Assembly: GCA_000161775.1 (NCBI GenBank)
Contig: GG704596.1
Location: 893,039-951,087 of the forward strand
Source of the DNA: Ruegeria lacuscaerulensis ITI-1157
GTDB lineage: Bacteria > Pseudomonadota > Alphaproteobacteria > Rhodobacterales > Rhodobacteraceae
Reading direction: 5' to 3'
Length of the DNA: 58,049 bases
Numbering within the stretch: position 1 is the first letter of the stretch; each line of letters begins with the position of its first letter. The notes under the pieces were generated by a model. The model saw nothing but the letters and a program-made list of their open reading frames with translations, searched no databases and was not told the origin of the DNA. The position numbers and the translations under genes are program-made. Shown piece by piece: positions 44,737-54,519 of the stretch.

Positions 44737-45281
44737 AGAAACGCATTTTCGAAACTCTTTGGCCCGGAGATGCGGATGTGCGCCGGGCCAAGATTCTGAC
44801 CGCGATGATCATTGTCCAGGTCTTGTGTGCCACGTTCTTTCTGATCGATGTCGTTCTTGATTTCGATGCAGGCGGGCACCCGACGCATCTGGCGCTGGAA
44901 ACCTTCGTTGCGGTTGTGCTCTGCCTTGGAATCTGGGTTCTGATGATCGAACTTCGCGCGCTGCTGGTTCGGATGGAGCAAGCCAGGCAGGGTTTGCGCG
45001 TGGCACGGGGGGAATTGGCCCAGGTGATCGACAGCTTCTTTGATCGCTGGGGCCTGACCAGTGCGGAACGCGACGTTGGCCTGCTGATCCTCAAAGGGTT
45101 CGACAACGAAAACATCGCGCGCATCCGGGGTCGGGCGGTCGGAACCGTGCGCGCGCAATCCGCGTCAATCTATGCCAAGGCAGGTGTGGATGGCCGGGCC
45201 CAGTTGATCAGCGTGTTCTTCGAAGAGCTTCTGGCCAATGACCCCCCGACCGGCGATGCCCGTCAGGCAGCCAGCCTCTGA
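44733..45281 (+). CDS. Membrane-tethered LuxR-type transcriptional regulator
   Basis: 182 residues. Two transmembrane helices (21-43 ILTAMIIVQVLCATFFLIDV and 53-75 LALETFVAVVLCLGIWVLMI) precede a coiled segment and a LuxR/GerE helix-turn-helix (108-165, LTSAERDVGLLILKGFDNEN ... RAVGTVRAQSASIYAKAGV). It has no receiver domain. Its short loop between helices faces the periplasm, next to a PepSY protein and a b-type cytochrome, so a redox or envelope signal is plausible. Its end overlaps mtaB by 19 bp (convergent). Confidence 0.82.
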   Translation: MKKRIFETLWPGDADVRRAKILTAMIIVQVLCATFFLIDVVLDFDAGGHPTHLALETFVAVVLCLGIWVLMIELRALLVRMEQARQGLRVARGELAQVIDSFFDRWGLTSAERDVGLLILKGFDNENIARIRGRAVGTVRAQSASIYAKAGVDGRAQLISVFFEELLANDPPTGDARQAASL

Positions 45282-46519
45282 CCGTCCAGTCCGGTGATCC
45301 GGGCCGTCACGATCTGCCCTTCGGGTTGCGGAGTCGCGAATGTCACCTCGGTGAACTGCTCGGTCCGGCCCATGTGGGGATTCTCCATCAAGATGTGATG
45401 GGTCTTGCCCAGCTGGGCCGCCAGATGTCGGGCGACCTGTGCGTCACCCGCCTCACGCAGCCTTGCAGCACGTTCCTTTATGACCTTGCCGTTGACCTGT
45501 TGCGGAATGCGGGCGGCCGGGGTGCCTTCGCGCTTGGAATAGGGAAAGACGTGCAGCCAGGTCAGGTCGCAGTCGGTCACCAGTTTCAGCGAGTTCTCGA
45601 AATGGGCCTCGGTCTCGGTCGGAAAGCCGGCGATGATGTCGGCGCCAAAGGTGATCTCGGGGCGCAGCTTGCGGGCCTCTTCGGTAAAGCGGATGGCGTC
45701 ATCGCGCAGGTGGCGGCGCTTCATCCGTTTCAGGATCAGATCGTCGCCATGCTGCAGCGATAGGTGCAGATGCGGCATCAGGCGCGGCTCGGTCGCGATG
45801 GCCTGCATCAGGTTCTCGTCCACCTCGATCGAATCGATCGAGCTGATGCGCAGGCGCGGCAGGTCGGGCACCAGTTTCAGGATGCGCATGACCAGATCGC
45901 CCAGCTTGGGGCTTGCGGGCAGGTCGGCGCCCCATGAGGTCAGATCGACCCCGGTCAGCACGACCTCGTTGTAGCCCCGGTCCACCAGCCGCTTGATCTG
46001 GTCCACCACCACGCCCGCCGGGACGCTGCGCGAGTTGCCGCGGCCATAGGGGATGATGCAGAAGGTGCAGCGGTGGTCACAGCCGTTCTGGACCTGCACA
46101 TAGGCGCGCGAGCGAGTGCCGAACCCGTCGATCAGGTGCCCGGCCGTTTCGGTGACCGACATGATGTCATCGACCTGCACGGCCTCGGTCTCGCCGATGA
46201 AATCGGCCGCCATTCCCTTCCAGGTCTCGGGGCGCATCTTCTCGGTGTTGCCGATCACCGCATCGACCTCGTCCATATCGGCAAAGGTCTGCGGTTCGGT
46301 CTGGGCCGCGCAGCCGGTGACGATCAGCCGGGCATTGGGGTTCTCGCGGCGCAGCTTGCGGATTTCCTGCCGGGCCTTGCGCACGGCTTCGGCGGTGACG
46401 GCGCAGGTGTTCACGATCACCGCGTCGGTCAGCCCGGCCTGCTGCGACAGCTCTTTCATTGCCTCGGTCTCATAGGCGTTGAGCCGGCAGCCCAGCGTGG
46501 TGAATTTCGGCGGGTTCAT
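45263..46519 (-). CDS. mtaB: tRNA t6A37 methylthiotransferase MtaB
   Basis: 418 residues, radical-SAM enzyme that makes ms2t6A37. N-terminal UPF0004 domain with Cys in TLGCRLNAYE, NTCAVTAEA and TGCAAQTEP, then CDHRCTFCIIPYGRG (4Fe-4S, C-x3-C-x2-C) and a C-terminal TRAM region (THHILMENPHMGRTEQFTEV). Start 46519 forms an ATGA overlap with dapF. Confidence 0.95.
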   Translation of the reverse strand: MNPPKFTTLGCRLNAYETEAMKELSQQAGLTDAVIVNTCAVTAEAVRKARQEIRKLRRENPNARLIVTGCAAQTEPQTFADMDEVDAVIGNTEKMRPETWKGMAADFIGETEAVQVDDIMSVTETAGHLIDGFGTRSRAYVQVQNGCDHRCTFCIIPYGRGNSRSVPAGVVVDQIKRLVDRGYNEVVLTGVDLTSWGADLPASPKLGDLVMRILKLVPDLPRLRISSIDSIEVDENLMQAIATEPRLMPHLHLSLQHGDDLILKRMKRRHLRDDAIRFTEEARKLRPEITFGADIIAGFPTETEAHFENSLKLVTDCDLTWLHVFPYSKREGTPAARIPQQVNGKVIKERAARLREAGDAQVARHLAAQLGKTHHILMENPHMGRTEQFTEVTFATPQPEGQIVTARITGLDGQRLAA

Positions 46520-47358
46520 CCCAGCGACTCCAGAAATTCGGGCGTCAGCGTGCCCGAGAAGACATGGCAGGTGGGGCCGGTCATCCAGACGCCGTCCTCG
46601 CGCCAGTCGATCCAGATGGTGCCGCCGTCCAACTCGATCTGCACCTTGCGTCCGGTCAGCCCGCGCCGCGCCGCCGCCACGGCCGTGGCACAGGACGACG
46701 AGCCCGAGGCCAGCGTGATGCCCACGCCGCGCTCCCACACCCGCATGCGGATGTGATCCGGGCCGATGATCTGGGCGACCTGCACATTGGTGCGCTGCGG
46801 ATAGAGCGGATGATGCTCATAGCGCGCGCCAAATTCCTCCAGCGGGATCGCCTCGGCATCCTCGACGAAGAAGGTGCAATGCGGGTTGCCCATGCCGGTG
46901 GCCACCGGACCGCCTTCGATCGGCAGTTCCAGCGTATCCACCTCTTCCGCCAGCGGAATATCGGCCCAGTCCAGCTGCGGATGCCCCATGTTGACCGAGG
47001 TCAGCCCGTCACCCGCGTCGCGCGCCTGCAGCGTGCCGTGGCTGGTGCTCAGCGTCAGTTCGGACTTGCCGCTTTCCTGCATCAGGAACCGGGCGATGCA
47101 GCGGGTGGCGTTGCCGCAGGTGGCCGAGATCGATCCGTCGGCATTGTAGAACACCAGATGCGCATCCGATTCGCCGTTTACGATGACGGCCAACTGGTCG
47201 AATCCGACCCCGAACTGCCGGTGTCCGATCCCGCGCGCCAGCGCCGGCGTGATCTGCACCGGATGCGCGCGCGCGTCCACAATGACGAAGTCATTGCCAA
47301 GCCCGTGCATCTTCATGAAGGGCAAACCGGTGTCGGATCGTTGTTGCATGGCGGGCAT
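46516..47358 (-). CDS. dapF: Diaminopimelate epimerase
   Basis: 280 residues, converts LL- to meso-diaminopimelate for lysine and peptidoglycan. Both catalytic cysteines are visible: NADGSISATCGNATRCIARF and GSSSCATAVAAARRG. MKMHGLGNDFVIVD is the family start. The ATG at 47358 is used; 47349 is possible. Confidence 0.97.
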   Translation of the reverse strand: MPAMQQRSDTGLPFMKMHGLGNDFVIVDARAHPVQITPALARGIGHRQFGVGFDQLAVIVNGESDAHLVFYNADGSISATCGNATRCIARFLMQESGKSELTLSTSHGTLQARDAGDGLTSVNMGHPQLDWADIPLAEEVDTLELPIEGGPVATGMGNPHCTFFVEDAEAIPLEEFGARYEHHPLYPQRTNVQVAQIIGPDHIRMRVWERGVGITLASGSSSCATAVAAARRGLTGRKVQIELDGGTIWIDWREDGVWMTGPTCHVFSGTLTPEFLESLG

Positions 47359-47569
47359 ATAGCCTTGCCGCAGACATGAATCCAGCCCGACGCGAAAATT
47401 CCTGAAAAAAGGGGTTGACCCCCCGCCGCCTCGACCCTAATTAGGCCGCCTATCGGGACGCCGGGAACACAATGATTTCAGGCGGAACGCGGTGCAAAAA
47501 AAGGCTTGTACCCGGTCGGGAAAATGCCTTAGACAGCGCCACGGATCGCAACGATCCGTTGAAAAGAGT

Positions 47570-47645
47570 GGGCCGTTAGCTCAGTTGGTAGAGCAACTGA
47601 CTTTTAATCAGTGGGTCGCAGGTTCGAATCCTGCACGGCTCACCA
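47570..47645 (+). tRNA. tRNA-Lys (TTT)
   Basis: Acceptor GGGCCGT/ACGGCTC, D-arm GCTC...GAGC, anticodon stem CTGA/TCAG with loop CTTTTAA (anticodon TTT), T-arm GCAGG/CCTGC, CCA at 47643-47645. The accessory region begins immediately after it. Confidence 0.96.
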
Positions 47646-47789
47646 CTTTTTCAAGAACATGGACTAGATTTCACAGGTAAGGCCTCGGTCATGCGGGCCG
47701 CGAAGTCATGTTTGGCCGTAGCGGATCTGACAAGACGGGTCAGTGGTGCGTCGCTTCTGAGTTTGGCAAGATTTGGGGGCGACCTGCGT

Positions 47790-48405
47790 TCCGGCCCAGC
47801 GCGGGCGAGGCGATATGAGATGGCGGAGAGTGGATAGAGGCGCGGGCGAAAGACGGTGTTGATCTGATCAAGGGCAGCCGGCATTCTTTGCGCATGTCGG
47901 GGCGATTTGAACCGGCCCATGAGCTTCTCTCGCTTCCGGGTCGGTTGGTGTGATCCTTTGGTCCGATTGTAGACGCTTTTTTGTGCACGGTGATCCGCGC
48001 CCGGCGCAAGGCCTTCTAGGATCGGCCTGAAATGGCTGCGCAACCTGCCCGTGACCACGATCCGAGGCCTGCCGAACTGGTCGATCAGGCTTGCCAGAAA
48101 CGCCTTGCGGCCTTGGCGGCCTGTTGTGGCTGAACGAGAATGTCCAGCACGTTGCCGGATCAGGAGCGGAAAACCCACCTAACTCACCTGTTCAGATTTC
48201 TCGGGCCACCTCTGACTGCGTCCGGTCTGTCGCGCCCGATGCAACCGGGAAAGTGGCGCCCAAAACGATTGGCCCATTTCCGGAGCGGTTCCCAGCTGAC
48301 CATCACGCCCCGAGCGGCCAGATGATCTGCGACATCTGCCGTGCTGAGCGGGAAACGATAGTAGACCCAGGCCGAACATGCGACGAACTCGCGCGGAAAC
48401 GTAGC
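47790..48405 (-). pseudogene. IS6-family transposase remnant
   Basis: Two out-of-frame pieces on the minus strand. The upstream one (to 48405) reads VACSAWVYYRFPLSTADVAD and MVSWEPLRKWANRFG, the N-terminal HTH of IS6 transposases. The downstream one (to 47790) reads ASLIDQFGRPRIVVTGRLRS and SVYNRTKGSHQPTRKRE then MGRFKSPRHAQRM, the C-terminal DDE part. The catalytic middle with the first Asp is lost. No other gene is supported in 47646-48538. Confidence 0.8.
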
Positions 48406-48538
48406 CCCTCCAGGCGCTGCATGGCAGACGGTTTCTTCATGCCCGACGCCCGACCGAGCACCGCTCGGCGAACAAGCTGGCAATCCCGTCAACTTGCAGG
48501 CACTACGCCGTTGGCGGGTGACAGTGCATGATTTGCCG

Positions 48539-49645
<1,107 letters not shown>

Positions 49646-49714
49646 TTACTTTCCTACTCTTGCTGCAAGAAGAAGCCGTTGCTGCCGGGTCCACGTCTGA
49701 CTAATGTGATAATC

Positions 49715-50941
49715 ATGGACACGAAAAATGCGAATTTTCCATCGAAAAGAGTGCTTCTGACACGGCGTGTGCGCAAAAGGATCGCCAAGAGCGACGCCGC
49801 GCGATTTCTCTCTGTGCTGCGCGCTCGGCTCAAGGGGCATGAAGTTCGCACGTGGCTCCTGATCAGCGATGGCAAAGCATACACGAGTGAACAGCAATTC
49901 GCGCCATTGATACGCCATCGCCAGAGAATTGCATCCCAAACCGGGGTGACGTTCCGTTTCAAAGACATCAGCGGTATTGACGACCTCAATACCGCTGATC
50001 TGTCCGGGGTCGACGTTATCGGGATCAAGCTCTCCTTTACGACAAGTCCGGAAACAGTTGAGACCCTAGGTCGGCAACTGGCATCTCTTGCGAGGAATGC
50101 AAAAGCGTGCCTTGTCATCTTTGATGGGGATGACGATTTGTGTGTGCAATGGCCATCTTTGATAGAAGAATCCGATATTTATCTGAAGAAACACCGTTTT
50201 TCGAAGGACGCCGACTATAAGCTCGCCCGAGTGGGCAAGTCGAACCTGACAGACTATGCGCATCGCACTTATGGGGTCAGTTTCACGGATGATATTATTC
50301 CGAACTCAGGGCCGCTGACCGAGGCGGCGATCTCAAAGATCGTGCTGGGCTGGAATATTGCTCTTGACGACAAGATCGTGGATCTGGCGGAGGATATCGG
50401 GGACTCTGCATTTACGGCGAAACGAGAAATCGACTTACTCTGCCGCGCCAGTGTAGGCTCGGACGTCTGGACGTACGGCATGCGCGAAGCCCCTGTCAGG
50501 GCGCTGAACGCCATGGCGGACAGATATTCTGTGCTTGCCCCGACCGACAGAGTGCCACAAGAAGAATACTATCGCGAAATTCTGAGCGCACGCCTTACGG
50601 TCAGCCCTTTTGGCTTCGGTGAGCTATGCTGGCGTGATTTCGAGGCTATCCTGTGCGGAAGCCTGCTGGTCAAGCCTGATATGTCTCATGTCCAAACCTG
50701 GCCAGATATCTTTGTACCGCATGAAACATATGTCCCGGTCTCATGGGATTTTAGTGATCTTGAGGAGGTCTGCGCGCCGTATCTGGCCGATGAAAGCAAA
50801 CGTTTGCGTTTGGTCGAAGCGGCCCGAGTATGTCTTTTGGATAGCCTGAAGCCACAATCCTTTCTCAATCAATTCGTTTCACTGGAAAATCGTGTTGCTG
50901 CAATTCAAAGGAGCGGCGGTCTTACTGGTGGCAATACTTAG
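49715..50941 (+). CDS. Glycosyltransferase-like protein
   Basis: 408 residues from MDTKNANFPSKRVLLTRRVR. The C-terminal part has LTVSPFGFGELCWRDFEAIL then CGSLLVKPDMSHVQTWPDIF, the G-E-x-x-x-R-x-x-E-A pattern of exostosin/GT-B type transferases where a donor nucleotide binds. The N-terminal half is not recognised. The exact start is uncertain since no clear RBS is seen. Next to glf it fits galactofuranose transfer, by inference. Its last codons overlap the end of the IS transposase frame. Confidence 0.62.
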   Translation: MDTKNANFPSKRVLLTRRVRKRIAKSDAARFLSVLRARLKGHEVRTWLLISDGKAYTSEQQFAPLIRHRQRIASQTGVTFRFKDISGIDDLNTADLSGVDVIGIKLSFTTSPETVETLGRQLASLARNAKACLVIFDGDDDLCVQWPSLIEESDIYLKKHRFSKDADYKLARVGKSNLTDYAHRTYGVSFTDDIIPNSGPLTEAAISKIVLGWNIALDDKIVDLAEDIGDSAFTAKREIDLLCRASVGSDVWTYGMREAPVRALNAMADRYSVLAPTDRVPQEEYYREILSARLTVSPFGFGELCWRDFEAILCGSLLVKPDMSHVQTWPDIFVPHETYVPVSWDFSDLEEVCAPYLADESKRLRLVEAARVCLLDSLKPQSFLNQFVSLENRVAAIQRSGGLTGGNT

Positions 50942-52055
50942 AACAATTCCGTTCGTTCAAAGTTCTCGGATCTACAACTGAATTATTCGCATATAGATAA
51001 TGTCCGTCGTCAGGGATTTTGGAACAGATAGCGGCCTGATCTAAGAGAGGGTCTGGCTCATCTGGTTGTTCTGATGATGCGGCGGATTTGCGGTGAAGCA
51101 AGCGTCGTGTTTCGATGGTCTTCCGTTTGATCCTTTCTCGTTGTTTCAAGATTGTCTCGCCGCGGCCGAAGTAGACATCGGCAGGCGTGAGGTTCTGCAA
51201 GCTCTCGTGATAGCGTTTGTGGTTGTGGTGATCGACGAAGGCGTCGATCTGCTGTCGAAGATCGCCCGGCAGATAGTAGTTTTCCAGCAGGATGCGGTTC
51301 TTGAGGGTCTGGTGCCAGCGCTCGATCTTGCCTTGGGTCTGCGGGTGATACGGCGCGCCACGTACGTGATCCATCTGCTGGTCTTCGAGCCAATCAGCCA
51401 GTTCGCTGGAGATATAACTTGAGCCATTGTCGCTGAGCAGGCGCGACTTGTGCAGGACCGTTGCCCGATCACACCCTGATACCTGCAAAGCCAGATCGAG
51501 CGTGTCTGTCACATCTTCGGCTTTCATCGTCGTGCAGAGCTTCCAGGCGATGATGTACCGGCTGTAATCGTCGAGGATCGTGCTGAGATGAAACCAACCC
51601 CAGCCGATGACCTTCAGATAGGTGAAGTCGGTTTGCCAGAGCTGGTTGGGACGCGTTGTCTTGTCCTTGAACTCGTCTGCCGCCGACAGAACCATATAGG
51701 CCGGGCTGGTGATCAGGTCGTAGGATTTGAGGATGCGACAGACGGAAGCCTCTGACACAAAATACTTTTCTGTGTCAGTGAACCGTACCGCCAGCTCACG
51801 TGGCGACAGATCGCTTTCCTTCAGGGCCAGGTCCTTGATCCTCTCGCGAACCGGCTCGGGAATGCGGTTCCAGATACGCGACGGTCTGGGGTTGCGATCC
51901 TCCAGGGCCTCGGGACCGCCGGTCTGATACCGATCGTACCAGCGATAGAAGGTGGTCCTGGGAATACCCAGCTTGTCCAGCGTGCGCTTGGTCGGCAGGT
52001 GTGACTGCTCGACCAGCCGGATGATCTCAAGCTTCTCGGATGCTGGGTATCTCAT
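50922..52055 (-). CDS. IS3/IS481-type DDE transposase
   Basis: 377 residues from MRYPASEKLEIIRLVEQSH. N-terminal helix-turn-helix with LDKLGIPRTTFYRWYDRYQ, then an rve integrase core with WQTDFTYLKVIGWG (first D), LLSDNGSSYISSELADWL (second D) and PQTQGKIERWHQTLKNRIL (E). It looks intact. The C-terminal ~45 residues (after LLHRKSAA) look like read-through into flanking DNA, so the element's end is probably near 50998 (TGTCCGTCG). Terminal repeats were not resolved with confidence. Confidence 0.88.
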   Translation of the reverse strand: MRYPASEKLEIIRLVEQSHLPTKRTLDKLGIPRTTFYRWYDRYQTGGPEALEDRNPRPSRIWNRIPEPVRERIKDLALKESDLSPRELAVRFTDTEKYFVSEASVCRILKSYDLITSPAYMVLSAADEFKDKTTRPNQLWQTDFTYLKVIGWGWFHLSTILDDYSRYIIAWKLCTTMKAEDVTDTLDLALQVSGCDRATVLHKSRLLSDNGSSYISSELADWLEDQQMDHVRGAPYHPQTQGKIERWHQTLKNRILLENYYLPGDLRQQIDAFVDHHNHKRYHESLQNLTPADVYFGRGETILKQRERIKRKTIETRRLLHRKSAASSEQPDEPDPLLDQAAICSKIPDDGHYLYANNSVVDPRTLNERNCSKYCHQ

Positions 52056-52197
52056 TCTTGGTCGCCCCCATCTGTCACCTGACAGGCGCATGCAAAGCAT
52101 GCTGCCGAGAGGGCCCGAGCATGCTTATGGAATGGCCCGTCCCACCACCGGCATCAGGTATGATGCCTCGTACTATGAACATAGGAGGAACGGACCG

Positions 52198-53295
52198 ATG
52201 ACAATTGCAATCCTGGGAATCGACCTTGGCAAGTCTGTATGCAGCGTTGTGGGGCTGGATGTGACCGGCGCAGTGGTGTTGCGGCGGAGAATGCGGCGCC
52301 AGACCGTGATCAAGTTTGCTTTTGATCTTCCATCCTGCGTTGTTGCGATGGAAGCGTGCTGCGGAGCGCACCATCTTGGTCATGCGCTTTCTGGATCAAG
52401 CTGATGTCGCCGGAGTATGTGCGGCCATACGTGAAGGCACAAAAGAACGATGATCGGGATGCAGAGGCTATCGCCGAAGCGGCGACACGTCCAACTATGA
52501 GGTTCGTCGAACTTAAACGTGAAGACCAATTGGACCTACAGACGTTGCACAGGGTGCGTGAGCGGCTTGTCGGAACCCGAACGCGGCTCATCAACCAGAT
52601 GCGCGCCATCCTTCTGGAACGTGGGCTGACCTTCGCAAAGGGACGCCGCAAATTCGAGGTCGGCCTCGATGCCATCCTTGATGCTGAAGGCGCCGACGTG
52701 AGCGATCGAATCAACGGCTTGCTGATCGACATGCGCCAAGAGTGGACAGAGCTGGATCGACGTATCACGGAATTGGATCGGGAGTTTGCCGATCGCGCCA
52801 AATCGGATGATGTTACCCGCCGATTGCTGACCGTCCCCGGCATTGGCAACCTGACAGCCACCGCGTTGGTCGCTGCTATTGACGATGCCGCCGCTTTTTC
52901 CACCGCGCGAGATCTACCGGCCTGGTTGGGGTTAGTGCCGCGTCAACACACAACCGGAGGGAAGCCCAGGCTTTATGGCATCAGTCGAAGGGGCAACATC
53001 TACCTGCGACAGCTGTTCATCCACGGAGCGCGAGCCGCGCTGCCATCCCTTTCAAAGGCGGAAACACCGTTGGGACAATGGCTGCGTGGTTTGCTGGCAC
53101 GCGCCCATTACAACGTGGCGGTGGTAGCGCTCGCAGCCAAACTTGCGAGGATCGCATGGGCGACTCTGGAACGGGGGACGACATTCGAGCGCTCGATGCC
53201 GGGGTTGGCCGAAAAACGGAACCGGGGACTAAGCACGAGGCATACAAAGCCGAAGTCCCTAGCACGATCTGCGGGAGGAGTTGAAGATGGCCTGA
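52198..53295 (+). pseudogene. IS110-family transposase, frameshifted
   Basis: ATG at 52198 after AGGAGG. The first part (GIDLGKSVCSVVGLDVTGA) is the DEDD RuvC-like start; it runs into a stop near 52402. The remainder continues in another frame from about 52390 (LMSPEYVRPYVKAQKNDDRD) to the Transposase_20 C-terminus (LLTVPGIGNLTATALVAAID, RRGNIYLRQLFIHGARAA). A small deletion near 52385-52405 breaks the gene. It is otherwise well preserved, so inactivation may be recent. Confidence 0.88.
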
Positions 53296-53454
53296 CGGTT
53301 AACCGGCATTCTGCAAACCTGGTCAAAAAATGCGGCTCGATCGAAGCCGACATGCTTATGAGGAACAGAGTGCGCGGATCTCCATCTTGGCGGCGGCCAA
53401 CTGGCCGACATGCCGGATACGTTTTTGCAGACCGCAATCAGCGCCAACAGAAAC

Positions 53455-53848
53455 TTCTTGCAGACGGGACGGGCCATACGTTTTTTGAGAAGGCGAAGTT
53501 CAAGCGCCTGTTCGGCAACGACTTCCTTCAAGTCACGCGCCTCTCGTCTCAGGTCTGGAGTTCCCCCGGTTTGGTAGACGGTTATGGGCTTAGAGATTCC
53601 AGCCCTTCAGCGGCGGTCCTTTCATAGTTGATCGGTGACTTATACCCCAAAGCTGAATGTCGACGAGAGGGGTTGTACCAGCCTTCGATGAACTCAAAGC
53701 AGGCGATGCGGGCCTCGGCCTTCAGACCGTCCAGCACGATCCGGATCTTCTCTTCCGCTGTGTACTGCTTGCGCGTCGCGCGGCGGATATCTTTGACGAC
53801 CTTCTCGCCGTGGCTCTGCTTGGTTCCGGGTTTCTGTCTCATCTCCAC
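53455..53848 (-). pseudogene. Rearranged IS3-family fragments
   Basis: Minus strand, 53848-53582: an 88-residue frame that joins an OrfA start (MEMRQKPGTKQSHGEKVV ... KQYTAEEKIRIVLDGLKAE) directly to an OrfB end (FIEGWYNPSRRHSALGYKSP). Then 53560-53455 carries an OrfA C-terminal zipper (DLRREARDLKEVVAEQALEL). The order OrfA-start, OrfB-end, OrfA-end means internal deletion plus a second fragment. Confidence 0.75.
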
Positions 53849-54519
53849 TCCTTGGTGGCTACGATGTGCCAGAAACCCTCTTTTATCAAATCGCCCTAAA
53901 CTGTCCCATTGGCCCTGACGTCAGACACCCAAACCGTGAAAGATCCATAGCGCCAAGATAGGCTCTCTGAGGACCAAAAGATCGGTGTGTCAGGCGGGGT
54001 TTGATGCAACGCTTACACTCAGACCATGGCCGCGTAACTTAAACCAACTTGCCTCCGGAAAACCCGGTGCGGTTCAATCAGTGTGGCGGGCTGGTTACGT
54101 TTCGCGATTTCGTCAGCAGGATGGGTGGCTTGTTTCCAATCGCGCTGTTTGGTCGTACTTCGTTGTATTTGACCAGTCAGATGAGGCCGGTCAGTCTTAA
54201 TGATCGGCAGTGCCCGCTGACTCGGCGCCATACGTTGACACGCGCTGCGGGTGTTCTGTTGACACGGTCTTGGAGCGCAAAGGGCCTCCGGTTTGGGAGG
54301 CTCTCAAGCGTTTGTATTATTTTATTATTCTGGTTGCGGGAGCAGGATTTTCACTTTGGCGAACTATAGGACACACTGTCAGGGCTACGCGTCCTTCTTC
54401 CATCTCTTTGGCTGGCCTTAGAAGCATCCTGCGACCTTAAGGCAATCTCGGGCACTCGATTGCAACTTGTCCGAGCTAACTTGGAGAGATAGCCTCGCAA
54501 AAAAATTTGCGAGAACACA
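53849..54519. other. Non-coding stretch upstream of the NACHT gene
   Basis: No gene I can support. The left third (to about 54090) looks like IS edge debris. From about 54300 the base composition becomes AT-rich and continues into the NACHT gene, marking where foreign DNA begins. Confidence 0.4.

Noticed and set aside
54019..54440. Small frames between the IS debris and the NACHT gene
   Set aside because: No RBS, no family pattern and conflicting frames; left as non-coding.
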